From PWQG01 sp040882255 (GTDB lineage Bacteria; Pseudomonadota; Gammaproteobacteria; Pseudomonadales; Pseudohongiellaceae), in assembly GCA_040882255.1 (NCBI GenBank), contig JBBEBP010000016.1:186001-250000 (forward strand): a DNA stretch of 64,000 nucleotides, given 5' to 3'. This document shows, piece after piece, positions 51,230 to 63,949 of this stretch. The notes under the pieces were generated by a model. That model had not been told where the DNA came from and did not search any database. It saw nothing but the letters and a program-made list of their open reading frames with translations. Position 1 is the first letter of the stretch. Each line of letters starts with the position of its first letter. The position numbers were made by a program, and so were the translations under genes.

Positions 51230-51823
51230 ATGAACAGAAAACTGAAGGCCGGATACGAGCGTTTCCGGCAGGGATACCTGAAAGAAAACCGTGAGCAACT
51301 GCAAGCGATGGCCGAGGTACAGCAGCCCTCCTGCATCATGATCACCTGCTGTGATGCACGGCTGGATCCAGGCCTGATATTTGACACGGAACCTGGCGAA
51401 CTGTTCGTCATCCGCAATGTCGCCAACCTGGTCCCGCCCTGCGAGGACCAGGGCACCTATCACGGCACCAGCGCCGCGCTGGAGTTCGCGGTCACTGTGC
51501 TGGAAGTACCCAATATCGTAGTGCTCGGACATTCACGTTGTGGTGGCATCCGTGCGCTGGTGGCGGGCCAGGACCGGATGCAACCGGCTTCCTTCATCGA
51601 CCGATGGATGTCCATCGCGGCACCGGTGCGTGAACTGGCCCGGCCCGAAGAAGTGGATGACGAGGCTGTCATGCACCGCTGTGAAAAGGCGGCCGTGGGC
51701 CATTCGCTGGGCAACCTCATGACCTATTCGTGGATTGCCGAACGCGTCGAGGCCGGCTCACTGGTCCTGCACGGCATGCACTATGACATCTACTCCGGTT
51801 CCCTGGAGGAAGTGTCGCAGTAG
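51230..51823 (+). CDS. Beta-class carbonic anhydrase
   Basis: 197 aa. Zinc ligands are seen: Cys of MITCCDARLDPGLIF near residue 40 with its Asp-Arg pair, and His/Cys of VLGHSRCGGI near 100. It interconverts CO2 and bicarbonate in the cytoplasm. This could feed the phosphoenolpyruvate carboxylase encoded at 59499-62066, although the two are not linked. Start is 3 bp after the sugar dehydrogenase stop, so they are co-transcribed. The last 34 bp overlap the 3' end of speA on the other strand. Confidence 0.93.
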   Translation: MNRKLKAGYERFRQGYLKENREQLQAMAEVQQPSCIMITCCDARLDPGLIFDTEPGELFVIRNVANLVPPCEDQGTYHGTSAALEFAVTVLEVPNIVVLGHSRCGGIRALVAGQDRMQPASFIDRWMSIAAPVRELARPEEVDDEAVMHRCEKAAVGHSLGNLMTYSWIAERVEAGSLVLHGMHYDIYSGSLEEVSQ

Positions 51824-53739
51824 GTGGTGTCATCCAGGTGCCGGGTGTAATTGTTGAGCCAACGCATTCCGTCCGAGGCACGCACATGCCCGGCATTGAT
51901 CTGGCGGCGCACGAACTCTGACATGCGCCGGTCCAGATCGTTCGGAAAGTACTGCACCTGACTGAGCATCTCCTTAACGGTGATGCCTTTCAGGCGCTCC
52001 TCGATCCAGAAGTTCCCGTCCTCGCCTTCCCGGGCATAGACATGCACCTCATCAACACGCCCCAGCAGGTTGTGCGCATCCCCCAATATCTCCTGATAGG
52101 CGCCCACCAGAAAGATCCCCAGGTAATAGGTTTCTCCGGCGCGGTACTCGTGAAGGGGGAGCCAGGACGGGTTGGCATGCGAGGAGACATAGCGCCCGAT
52201 CTTGCCATCCGAATCACAGGTCAGGTCGACGATCCGGGCACGGCGATCCGGCTCCTCGGACAGACGATGCAAGGGCATGATCGGGAACACCTGTTCAATG
52301 GCCCAGTGATCGATGATGGAGTGGAACACGGAAAAATTCCCCAGGTACAGGTCAGTCAGCAATTCCTCCAGCTGTACCTGTTCGGGCGGCGGCGGATCCA
52401 GTGCCAGGGCAGACAAGCGTCGCAGCAACTCCCGGCAGATACTCCAGTACAGACTGTCCGCCGCAGCGATTTCCGTCACATTCAGATAGCCCAACCGGCC
52501 GAGTTGCTCCACTTCCTCGCGCAGTTCGCTGACATCGTGGCAGGACTCCAGCAACATCCCGCTCCTGTCTGTCCGCCGCGCCTCCTCCAGCACGGCAGCC
52601 AGCCTGCCCATCACACCCGGTGCGTCCTCACCCGGCGGCTGCCGGCCGGCGGAGGGACTATCCGGCCGGTGGACTCCCAGCACCGGCACTACCAGCATGG
52701 AGTGATGGGCCGTCAACGCCCTGCCACTTTCCGACAACAGGACGGGAGCAGGCACCTGCTTCTCGTCGCAAATTTCCTTGACGGCATAGACCACCACATT
52801 GGCATACTCACGCAAGCCGTAGTTGATCGCGGTTTCGGGGTCACTGGCATCCTCGCCGTAGTTCACCCCGAGCCCGCCACCTACATCCAGGTACTGCACC
52901 GGTATGCCGCGCGCCACCAGGTCCGCGTAGATGCGTGTGATCTCGCGCACCGCCGAACGCAGCACCTGGATATCGGAAATCTGGCTGCCCAGATGGAAAT
53001 GCAGCAGTTGCAGGGCATCATGCCAGCCGCGCGCCTCCAGCGCCTCCAGTAATCGCACCAGTTCCGGCACGGTCAGCCCGAACTTGCTGTGGGCGCCTCC
53101 GGATTCGAACCAGCGTCCCGAGCCACGCGTACTGAGTTTGATCCGCACCCCCAGCGCCGGCTTCACACCGGCTTCCTCCGCCAGTTCCAGCAGATGCTCG
53201 AACTCCGTGTACTTCTCGATTACCGGCACCACCTGCTGCCCCAGACGCTGCGCATCCAGCACCAGGCGAAGCATGGAGCGGTCCTTGACGCCATTGCACA
53301 GCAACAGGGTCTGATCAGTGACCAGCGGCAATGCCGCCAGCAGCTCTGCCCGCGAACCACATTCCAGACCGATGTCAAATTCACGGCCGGCTTCCAGCAC
53401 CTCGGCGACCACCTCCTGTAACTGATTGACTTTTATTGGAAATATCCCTCGATAACTCCCCTCGTACCCGGCTTCCTCGACGGCTTCGCGAAACTTGCGG
53501 TTCAGACGATGCACCCGGGAGCGGATCACATCCTGAAAACGGATCAGCGCCGGCAGCGCAGTGCCTTCCGCACGCGCTGCGGCAATCACCTCCATGACAT
53601 CCAACTCGGTGTCTTCGCCCTCGACCGGCCGGACACAGACATGCCCCCGCTCATTGACCGAAAAGAATCCATCGCTCCAGCTGTCCATGGCGTACAACGC
53701 CCTGGCATCCGACGCTTTCCATTGAGTGCGCTGTGTCAC
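51790..53739 (-). CDS. speA: Biosynthetic arginine decarboxylase
   Basis: Converts arginine to agmatine, first step of the agmatine route to putrescine. 649 aa from a GTG at 53739, with GGGAGG 8 nt upstream; this matches the family length and avoids a long overlap with speB. PLP Lys lies in GIFPIKVNQLQEVV near residue 95, followed by GLECGSRAELL. PVQYLDVGGGLGVNYGEDASD lies near 270 and YYLGIFLVGAYQEILGDAHN near 560. speB ends 5 bp upstream of the GTG, so speB-speA form one operon in that order. Confidence 0.93.
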   Translation of the reverse strand: MTQRTQWKASDARALYAMDSWSDGFFSVNERGHVCVRPVEGEDTELDVMEVIAAARAEGTALPALIRFQDVIRSRVHRLNRKFREAVEEAGYEGSYRGIFPIKVNQLQEVVAEVLEAGREFDIGLECGSRAELLAALPLVTDQTLLLCNGVKDRSMLRLVLDAQRLGQQVVPVIEKYTEFEHLLELAEEAGVKPALGVRIKLSTRGSGRWFESGGAHSKFGLTVPELVRLLEALEARGWHDALQLLHFHLGSQISDIQVLRSAVREITRIYADLVARGIPVQYLDVGGGLGVNYGEDASDPETAINYGLREYANVVVYAVKEICDEKQVPAPVLLSESGRALTAHHSMLVVPVLGVHRPDSPSAGRQPPGEDAPGVMGRLAAVLEEARRTDRSGMLLESCHDVSELREEVEQLGRLGYLNVTEIAAADSLYWSICRELLRRLSALALDPPPPEQVQLEELLTDLYLGNFSVFHSIIDHWAIEQVFPIMPLHRLSEEPDRRARIVDLTCDSDGKIGRYVSSHANPSWLPLHEYRAGETYYLGIFLVGAYQEILGDAHNLLGRVDEVHVYAREGEDGNFWIEERLKGITVKEMLSQVQYFPNDLDRRMSEFVRRQINAGHVRASDGMRWLNNYTRHLDDTTYCDTSSREPE

Positions 53740-53743
53740 TTCA

Positions 53744-54694
53744 TTAGCCTCCCGTGGCCGGTGCCTTGCCATCTGCGTACAGACTGAGCATTTCAATACT
53801 GATCTGGGCCGCCGCCAGTGCAGTGATTTCGGCATGATCATAGGACGGAGACACTTCCACGATATCCATGCCCACCAACTGGATGCCCCGCAGGGCCCGG
53901 ATGATCTCCAGTGCCTGGAACGTGGACAGCCCACCCGGCACCGGCGTCCCCGTCCCGGGCGCGAAAGCCGGATCCAGGCAATCGATGTCGAAGGTCATGT
54001 ACACCGGACGGCCGCCTGCCCGTTCCAGCACCTCTGCGGCAATATCCTGCGCCGAGCGTTGATGCACTTCCGGCGCCGTGACGGTGCGGTACCCCATGGT
54101 ATCGTCATTGGTGGTGCGGATACCGATCTGGGTGGAGTGCTCCGGCAGCACCAGTCCTTCCCGTGCTGCCTGGTGGAACATCGTGCCGTGATTGACGCCA
54201 TCCCCGGAAGACGGCCAGGTATCCGTGTGCGCATCAAAATGCACCAGGCACAGCGGACCATGCACGGCGGCATGGGCCCGTACGCAGGGATAGGCGATGA
54301 AATGATCGCCGCCCAGCGACAACACCGCCGTACCAGCCTCCAGGATACTGGTTACATGCTCCTCGATATGCGCCACGCTGAGCAGATTATCACCGGGCGG
54401 CTCGCAGTCCCCGTAATCGACAATCCGCAACGCCTCCATGGCATCGACAGACCAGGGCCAGGGCCGCGCCCAGGACAACGACAGCGAAGCCTGGCGGATG
54501 GCACGGGGGCCCAGCCTGGCACCGGGCCGGTTGGTGGTGGCGATGTCCAGTGGTATGCCCGTCACGGCCAGGTCAATGCTGCTCAAATCCCGGCTGTAGG
54601 GCACGCGGAAAAAACTGCCGGCGCCACCGAAGCTCAGTGTATGGGACAGCCCCTGTCCGGCCGTGCCCCTGAATGCATCATCCCAACTCGCCAT
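53744..54694 (-). CDS. speB: Agmatinase (ureohydrolase family)
   Basis: Hydrolyses agmatine to putrescine and urea. 316 aa with the binuclear Mn2+ ligands in order: LSLGGDHFIAYP, then LVHFDAHTDTW, then MTFDIDCLDPAFAPGTGTPV. The ligand set is complete. Placement immediately before speA supports agmatinase over arginase or guanidinobutyrase, though family members are easily confused. It is divergent from the RND adaptor gene with a 212-bp intergenic region in which I saw no clear operator. Confidence 0.9.
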   Translation of the reverse strand: MASWDDAFRGTAGQGLSHTLSFGGAGSFFRVPYSRDLSSIDLAVTGIPLDIATTNRPGARLGPRAIRQASLSLSWARPWPWSVDAMEALRIVDYGDCEPPGDNLLSVAHIEEHVTSILEAGTAVLSLGGDHFIAYPCVRAHAAVHGPLCLVHFDAHTDTWPSSGDGVNHGTMFHQAAREGLVLPEHSTQIGIRTTNDDTMGYRTVTAPEVHQRSAQDIAAEVLERAGGRPVYMTFDIDCLDPAFAPGTGTPVPGGLSTFQALEIIRALRGIQLVGMDIVEVSPSYDHAEITALAAAQISIEMLSLYADGKAPATGG

Positions 54695-54906
54695 GCCCTG
54701 CTCCTGTGCAATAAACCCGTAAATAACGGCAACTGTCGTAAATTTCCCGCAATGTAACGCATTGGCACATCTTACGCATTGTCTACAACCGAAACCCTGC
54801 TAGAGTCAGCCGACATACGCGGGCGGATTCTACCGTGAATGACATGAACTGTCCGCTCCCCGGCTGCGTAACCCCATCACGAAGTAACAGAAATCGGGTG
54901 ATCTTG

Positions 54907-56265
54907 ATGCACACAGGCATACTCAGCTCCAGCAACCCGCTCACGAGGTTCGTGGCATGCTGCCAACCGGCACGCGCCACCATCGGGCTGGCCGCGCTGG
55001 CGCTCGTCCTGGCCGGCTGTGGCAACGATTCAGCAACGCAGGAACGCGGCGGCGGCCCCGGCGGCCCGGGCGGAGGCGGTATGAACCGGCCCGCTGTCGA
55101 AGTCCTGCAGGCACGCACCGGTGCCCTGCCGCTGGAAGAGCGCCTGACCGGGCAGATCATCGCCCGCAACCAGACAGCCATTTATCCGGAAGTCAGCGGC
55201 CCCATCGTCGAGGTGCTGGTCGACGACGGGGCCCACGTCGAAGCCGGTGACCCTCTGGTACAGATCCGCGACACCGAGTACCGCGAGCGGGTCTCACAGG
55301 CACGCTCGGCACTGGAAGTTGCCCGCGCCCAGACCCGGCAGGCGGAAGCGAACCTGGAACAACTGCGCACGCAGATGCGGCGCGTCGAGGACCTTGCGGA
55401 GAGGCGGCTCGAGACCCAGGCCGCACTGGATGACATCAGTGCCCAGGTCTCGGTCGCGGAAGCCAACCTGTCACTGCGTGAAGCGCAGGAACAGCAGGCC
55501 GGATCCCAGCTGGAGGAACAGCAGATTGCGCTGCGCAGCACCACAGTACGGGCACCAGTGACCGGCCAGGTCGGACAACGCAATGCCGAACGGGGCCAGC
55601 AGGCCAGCACCGGCGACCAGCTTTTCATGGTGGGCGATCTGAGCCAGGTCCGCGCGGAAGTATCCCTGACCGAGCGGATGTTGAGCTACGTCCGTGAAGG
55701 CATGTCGGTCAACGTCTCATCAGACTACTGGACCTCCGCTCCGATGGAAGCTGAATTGTCGCGCATCTCCCCGTTTCTGAACACGCAGACTCTGCGCACC
55801 CGCGCCTATGTGGATATCGACAACAGTAGCGGACGGCTGCGGCCCGGTATGTTTGTCACTGTCGATGTCCTGTACGGCGAAAGCGAGGAAGCCACGCTGA
55901 TTCCCAACAGCGCCCTGTACCGCAATCCCGATACCGGCGAACAGGGCGTCTTTGTCGTGGAGGCTGGTGCATCGCTGGTCGGCCAGGTGGAGAACCCCCG
56001 GGAAGCACCGCCGCTGAGCGACCCTCTGCCTGTCAGCTTCGTCCCCGTACAGATCGTCGCCTCCGGGCGCATGGCCACTGGCGTGACGGGGATCGACAGC
56101 GACACCTGGGTGGTCGCGGTGGGTCAGAACCTGCTGGTGGGCAACGTGGAAGAAGCTCGCGCCCGGGTCATGGACTGGGACCGCCTGATGGAGATGCAAC
56201 GTATGGAAAGCCGGGACCTGTTCCAGATCATCGATCGGGAACGCGAAGCCCGAACCGACAGCTAA
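54907..56265 (+). CDS. Efflux RND periplasmic adaptor lipoprotein (AcrA/MexE type)
   Basis: 452 aa from the ATG at 54907. Lipobox LALVLAGC (Cys about residue 38) is followed by a Gly-rich linker (GGGPGGPGGGGMNRP). Barrel-sandwich (PIVEVLVDDGAHVEAGDPLV), a helical hairpin about 105-190, and beta-barrel domains follow. Starts at 54835 or 54844 would lengthen the leader; no ribosome site is convincing for any. It connects the RND pump 20 bp downstream to an outer-membrane channel, which is not encoded next to it. Confidence 0.9.
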   Translation: MHTGILSSSNPLTRFVACCQPARATIGLAALALVLAGCGNDSATQERGGGPGGPGGGGMNRPAVEVLQARTGALPLEERLTGQIIARNQTAIYPEVSGPIVEVLVDDGAHVEAGDPLVQIRDTEYRERVSQARSALEVARAQTRQAEANLEQLRTQMRRVEDLAERRLETQAALDDISAQVSVAEANLSLREAQEQQAGSQLEEQQIALRSTTVRAPVTGQVGQRNAERGQQASTGDQLFMVGDLSQVRAEVSLTERMLSYVREGMSVNVSSDYWTSAPMEAELSRISPFLNTQTLRTRAYVDIDNSSGRLRPGMFVTVDVLYGESEEATLIPNSALYRNPDTGEQGVFVVEAGASLVGQVENPREAPPLSDPLPVSFVPVQIVASGRMATGVTGIDSDTWVVAVGQNLLVGNVEEARARVMDWDRLMEMQRMESRDLFQIIDREREARTDS

Positions 56266-56285
56266 CAAGCCCATGAGGTTGTACC

Positions 56286-59444
<3,159 letters not shown>

Positions 59445-59456
59445 GGTAAAGAGAGG

Positions 59457-59488
59457 CCAGCCAACGCGCAGCATGGCGCGCCGGCTGG
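59457..59488. terminator. Candidate bidirectional terminator hairpin
   Basis: CCAGCCAACGCGC and GCGCGCCGGCTGG pair except for two mismatches around a 6-nt loop, in the 54-bp gap between the converging RND and ppc genes. There is no T-run, so termination is uncertain. Confidence 0.4.
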
Positions 59489-59498
59489 TCCCGGGCGA

Positions 59499-62066
59499 TC
59501 ACGCAGCGTTGCGACTGGCATTGATGTTGCCGAACAGGGAACGCATGACCATTTTCTCGTAGGTCTCGAGCAAAACCTCATCGTCCTCCTCACGGCATTC
59601 ATGGATGCGCATCAGAGCGTACTGCTGAATGACCAGTAGCGGCAGCACCACACGCTCGCGCAGGCTGATACTCAGACGGCTGCGCGGGTTGTCTTCCAGC
59701 AGCTCCTGCTGACCTGAAACCTTCAGGACCATTTCCCGGCTCAGACAGTACTCGTCGTGGATCATCTCCCAGAATTCTCCGAAACGCGGATCACTGCGCA
59801 TGTAGCGGGTCAGCGCAAAATTGGTTTTGCTCATGCTCTGCATGCTGTTGGCGATCAGGGCGCGGAAGAAACGGGAGCGCTGGTACAAATCCAGACAGGC
59901 GTCCAGACGGCCGTATTTCTCCTGCTCCTTCAGCGCCGTACCCAGACCGTAGAACCCGGGCACATTCTGTTTCAACTGGCTCCATGCGCCCACGAAGGGA
60001 ATGGCGCGCAAGTCCTCGAACACCAGCCGGTCGTCGTTGCCCCGCTTGACGGGACGGCTGCCGATGTTCGCCATACCGTAGTACTTCAGCGTGCTCATCT
60101 CCTCCAGGTAGGGAACGAACAGCGGGTGTTCGCGGAAATCGCTGTAGGCCTTGTAGCTTCGCTCTGCCAGGTCCTTCATCAGCGTGCGCTGCAGCGCATC
60201 CAGCTCCCGTTCGGGGCGGTCATACAGATTATTGTCCAGCCCGGCGGCCAGCAGCTCCCCCAGGTTGTGAACCGCCGCCTGACGATGGCCATAGTGGGAG
60301 CTGATCGTCTGCCCCTGCACCGTGGTCTGAATCTGGCTGCTTTCAATATTGCGCCCCAGCGCGGCATAGAACATGAATGTGTCGCCACCTCCGCGGGCCG
60401 GGGGGCCACCACGCCCGTCGAAGAACACCACTTCGACACCGGCTTCGCGCGCCGCTGCCGTGACCGCTTCTTTCGCCGTATAGATCGCCCAGTTGGCCAT
60501 CAGGTAGCCGCCGTCCTTGGTGCCGTCCGAAAAGCCCAGCATCACGGTCTGTCGCCCGCCGCGCCGCGCCAGGTGCTCCCGGTACGGTTCATGTTCGAAC
60601 AGACGGCGCATCGCATCCCCGGCCTGACGCAAGTCGACAATGGTCTCGAACAGCGGCACCACGTCGACCGGTACCGTGTCACCTCCGCCACACAGGCGGA
60701 ACAGGGCCATGACCCTGGCGATATCCACCGGCCCCCGGCAATTGCTGATGATGTAACGATGCACGCCGCGCTCACCGTTGCGTTGCTGGATATCCCGTAC
60801 AATGGACGTGGACTCCAGCGTATCCTGCAGCACAGGATCGTCAAAACCGCCGGTATCACAATCACCGGTGACCGACAGCAAAGCGCTCACCTGTTCAGCC
60901 TCGTCCCTGTCATCCAGCGCATCCGGCAACAGCCCCGGATTGCGGCCGGCAAGCCCCTGCACAGCGCGATGAATGACCCGACTGTCCTGGCGCAGGTCCA
61001 GACTGGCAAAATGAAAACCGAACATCTGTACCTTACGCCGGAATGACAACAGTTCATCCAGGTACAGTGACTGGAAGTTCCGGCGCAGCCTCTCCTCGAC
61101 CTCGCTCAGCATCGACAGCAGCTCCACCACATGCAGTTCCGGCTCCCCCTCCTCTTTATACATTTCCTTGTGTATGCGCTTCTCCATGGCATCCAGCTTT
61201 TCGAAAATACCGGCAAAGCTCAGGCGCCGTTTCAACGACTTGAGGTCCTGGTAGTAACAGTTCAGCACGCTGGCGCGCAGCCGGTTGGCGACCCGGCGCG
61301 TGGTATCCGCAGTCACGTAGGGGTTGCCATCGCGGTCACCGCCTGGCCAGAAACCGATACTGACGAGATCATGGTTGCGTCCCACCGCAGAGGGACAGGA
61401 CTGGGCTATGTTGTCGGCAATCTCGCCTGCGGCGGTATAGAACACGTTGGACAGATACCAGGTGAGCAGTGAGGCCTCGTCATAGGGAGACGGTTTTTGC
61501 TTCTGGAAAAATGGCGTGTTACCCAGTTGCTGCAGCAGATCACGCACGACGTTGGTCCGTCCCCGTGCAATCGCGCGGGTGAGATCCGATATGATCGCCA
61601 GTACGGGACCGGGATAGAACTGTGTCGGGTGTGCGGTCAGTACCACCCGCACACCGAACTCATTGAGCAGCTCTTCCAGGTCCTCCTCGCGGCCATCCGA
61701 TGCGGCCCGCTCGAACAGCTGCAACAGGGAATTCCTTCCTTCCGTGCGGTGAATGCGCGCATAGGCAGCGTCCTCCAGCGCATCAATGAGCACCACCTGG
61801 CGCTCCACGTACTGGATGACCCGGAACAAAAAGCGGATCTGCTCCTGCTCGCTGAAGCCCGGCTTGTGCCTTTCAAAGAAGGCCGAGATGATCTCGTGCG
61901 GACTCATATGCTGATCCAGCCCACGATGGCAGCTCTGCGACAGCAATGGCAACAGGTGTCCGGCCTGCTGCACCGCATCCAGCGGCAACGTCAGGAACAG
62001 ACTGTTATACAACTCGAAATTGAGTTCGACCGACTCCTCGAACAGGCGACTGATCTGATCATGCAT
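59499..62066 (-). CDS. ppc: Phosphoenolpyruvate carboxylase
   Basis: Carboxylates PEP to oxaloacetate, replenishing the TCA cycle. 855 aa. Active-site motifs are present in the family order: VVLTAHPTQF near residue 140 (usual VLTAHPTE, Gln for Glu), FWPGGDRDGNPYV near 245, MLGFSDGTKDGGY near 510, FFDGRGGPPARGGG near 550, and RAIPFVGAWSQLKQNVPGF near 695. The C-terminus is NINASRNAA rather than the usual single NTG. It belongs to a divergent branch, but the bicarbonate and PEP residues look intact. Confidence 0.9.
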   Translation of the reverse strand: MHDQISRLFEESVELNFELYNSLFLTLPLDAVQQAGHLLPLLSQSCHRGLDQHMSPHEIISAFFERHKPGFSEQEQIRFLFRVIQYVERQVVLIDALEDAAYARIHRTEGRNSLLQLFERAASDGREEDLEELLNEFGVRVVLTAHPTQFYPGPVLAIISDLTRAIARGRTNVVRDLLQQLGNTPFFQKQKPSPYDEASLLTWYLSNVFYTAAGEIADNIAQSCPSAVGRNHDLVSIGFWPGGDRDGNPYVTADTTRRVANRLRASVLNCYYQDLKSLKRRLSFAGIFEKLDAMEKRIHKEMYKEEGEPELHVVELLSMLSEVEERLRRNFQSLYLDELLSFRRKVQMFGFHFASLDLRQDSRVIHRAVQGLAGRNPGLLPDALDDRDEAEQVSALLSVTGDCDTGGFDDPVLQDTLESTSIVRDIQQRNGERGVHRYIISNCRGPVDIARVMALFRLCGGGDTVPVDVVPLFETIVDLRQAGDAMRRLFEHEPYREHLARRGGRQTVMLGFSDGTKDGGYLMANWAIYTAKEAVTAAAREAGVEVVFFDGRGGPPARGGGDTFMFYAALGRNIESSQIQTTVQGQTISSHYGHRQAAVHNLGELLAAGLDNNLYDRPERELDALQRTLMKDLAERSYKAYSDFREHPLFVPYLEEMSTLKYYGMANIGSRPVKRGNDDRLVFEDLRAIPFVGAWSQLKQNVPGFYGLGTALKEQEKYGRLDACLDLYQRSRFFRALIANSMQSMSKTNFALTRYMRSDPRFGEFWEMIHDEYCLSREMVLKVSGQQELLEDNPRSRLSISLRERVVLPLLVIQQYALMRIHECREEDDEVLLETYEKMVMRSLFGNINASRNAA

Positions 62067-62100
62067 GTAATGAATACTCCTTCAACTCGGGTGGCGGCGA

Positions 62101-63339
62101 TCAAGCACCGCACACACGATCATCACGCGGATAGGAAACGCTGACCAGCAGCAGCGCCACCACCACATACAGGGCACTATACCCGAAAAGCGCGCCGGCA
62201 CTGATACCGGCGTCAATGAAATACCCGAATAACACGGGCGAGACCGACGTGGCACCGACCATCAGCGCCATGGTCATCGCCCGTATGGCGCCCAGTCTTC
62301 CGGTGCCATAGATTCGCGGCCACAGGGAACCGGTGACCGGAGGACCACCGCCCGCAGCCATGCCCAGCAATACCATCATCACGGGCGCACTCCACCAGCC
62401 GGGCATGAACGCGGCCACCAGCAGCGCAGCCAGCATGGGCACCTGTACCAGCGGCAACACGCGGGTGGCGCCGAAACGATCCACCAGCACGCCGCTGATC
62501 AGGGAACTGATCCAGTGTACGGCCCCATACAGTGTGAAGCACAGCGCCAGCCAGCTCAGCGTCCAGCCCTTGCTTTCCACCAGAAACGCCTGGTGTATGA
62601 AGATGCCGGTCACCATGAACGGCGTGGTCATCAATGCCGGCAGGGCCAGCCAGAAACGGTAGTCGGTCAGTACGGCCCGCCGCCCACCGCCAGCCGCTTC
62701 CGTGACACCCTGTTCATCCCGCCGGAGCTCTTCCGCCCTGGCCCGGGCCAACGCCGGCCGGGCACGAACCAGCAGCCACTGGAGCATGGGGAGAAGAAAC
62801 ACCGCTGTCATTACGCCAATGAAGGCGAACGTGCCCTGCCAGCCCACCACAGCAATCAGGGCCACCGCGATGGCCGGCAACACGATCTCGCCGGCCGGCA
62901 CCCCCGACATGGCGACACTGATGGCACGTCCGCGGCTTTCCCGGAAATAGCGCCCCATGCTGGTCATGCCCGTATGGGGCAACAGGGACTGACCGAAGAG
63001 ACGCAACAGGTACAGTCCCAGAAACAGGGAGACCAGCCCTTCCACCCTGGTCAGCACCAGGCAGGCCAGGCACAGGCCACCACCCAGCAGCATGACGTAG
63101 CGTTGCAGTACAATCCGGTCGACCAGACCACCCGCCCAGACCACCGTCAGCGCGGCCAGAAGGGTAGCAGCCGAGTAGGCGGTACCGTAGGTGGCAGCCG
63201 ACAAGCCGAGCTGCTGCTGGATATCCGCACCGAACCAGGCGATGAAGAATGACTGCCCGAAATTGCCCCAGAACACGGTCAGGAAGCCAAAACCCAGCAG
63301 CGGCCAGTTCCGGCGCATGAAAGAGAGGTAGGCAAACAC
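62101..63339 (-). CDS. Major facilitator superfamily transporter
   Basis: 412 aa from a GTG at 63339 (AGGGG 7 nt upstream, 14 bp after the yfbR stop); the ATG at 63318 lacks a ribosome site. Twelve TM segments, with a loop between TM6 and TM7 rich in charged residues (ARARAEELRRDEQGVTEAAG). The helix-packing motif FGQSFFIAWFGADIQQQLGL opens the protein, typical of the oxalate/formate and monocarboxylate (OFA-type) group. Substrate is not deducible. It is probably co-transcribed with yfbR. Confidence 0.87.
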   Translation of the reverse strand: MFAYLSFMRRNWPLLGFGFLTVFWGNFGQSFFIAWFGADIQQQLGLSAATYGTAYSAATLLAALTVVWAGGLVDRIVLQRYVMLLGGGLCLACLVLTRVEGLVSLFLGLYLLRLFGQSLLPHTGMTSMGRYFRESRGRAISVAMSGVPAGEIVLPAIAVALIAVVGWQGTFAFIGVMTAVFLLPMLQWLLVRARPALARARAEELRRDEQGVTEAAGGGRRAVLTDYRFWLALPALMTTPFMVTGIFIHQAFLVESKGWTLSWLALCFTLYGAVHWISSLISGVLVDRFGATRVLPLVQVPMLAALLVAAFMPGWWSAPVMMVLLGMAAGGGPPVTGSLWPRIYGTGRLGAIRAMTMALMVGATSVSPVLFGYFIDAGISAGALFGYSALYVVVALLLVSVSYPRDDRVCGA

Positions 63340-63352
63340 GTACAGCCCCTGA

Positions 63353-63949
63353 CTAACGCAGCAGTTCGTCGAGGGTGAGCTTGTAGCTGGGCGCGAATGT
63401 CCGCATGAAGTAATCGACCTCCGGAAGATCGATCCGTTCCAGCCGGGTCCGCACATCCTCGCGCGCCCGGTCGAACTCACTGTTGCCGGCCTGCACTTCC
63501 GCCTCGCATTTGAGATAGGCCGCAATGGTATCGGCCGCCTTGATCAGCTCATGGTGTTCCGGAGACACTTCCTCCTCCAGCAGACAACTACGGAAATCGG
63601 ACTGCAGCTCTTCCGGCAGAAGGGTCAGCAATTCCTGGTCCGCCTGTTTCTCGATCTGCTTGTAGGCCCGGGTGATCTCCGGCGAATGGTACTTGATCGG
63701 CGACGGTAGATCCCCGGTGATCACCTCATTGCAGTCATGGTACAGCGCCGCTACCACAACCGCGTTCACATCGACGTTGCCATCGAAAAACCGGTTGCGG
63801 GCCAGTGCCAGTACATGCGTGATCGTGGCCACCTCCCAGCTGTGCTCCATGACATTCTCGATGATGACATTGCGCTTCATACCCCAGCGCTGCAACCATC
63901 TCAGCTTGCTGATATATGCAAAAAAATGGCTGGATCTGCTTTCACTCAT
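63353..63949 (-). CDS. yfbR: 5'-deoxynucleotidase (HD domain)
   Basis: 198 aa cytoplasmic enzyme dephosphorylating deoxyribonucleoside 5'-monophosphates. HD-domain ligands are visible: His in NVMEHSWEVATITHVLAL near residue 33, His-Asp in AALYHDCNEVITGDLPSPIK near 68, and Asp in LIKAADTIAAYLKCEAEVQA near 137. N-terminus SHFFAYISKLRWLQRWGMKR matches E. coli YfbR closely. The start overlaps the end of the upstream partial gene by 8 bp. Confidence 0.94.
   Translation of the reverse strand: MSESRSSHFFAYISKLRWLQRWGMKRNVIIENVMEHSWEVATITHVLALARNRFFDGNVDVNAVVVAALYHDCNEVITGDLPSPIKYHSPEITRAYKQIEKQADQELLTLLPEELQSDFRSCLLEEEVSPEHHELIKAADTIAAYLKCEAEVQAGNSEFDRAREDVRTRLERIDLPEVDYFMRTFAPSYKLTLDELLR

Noticed and set aside
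59757..61046. 429-codon plus-strand open frame
   Set aside because: Antisense to ppc, which carries all carboxylase motifs.
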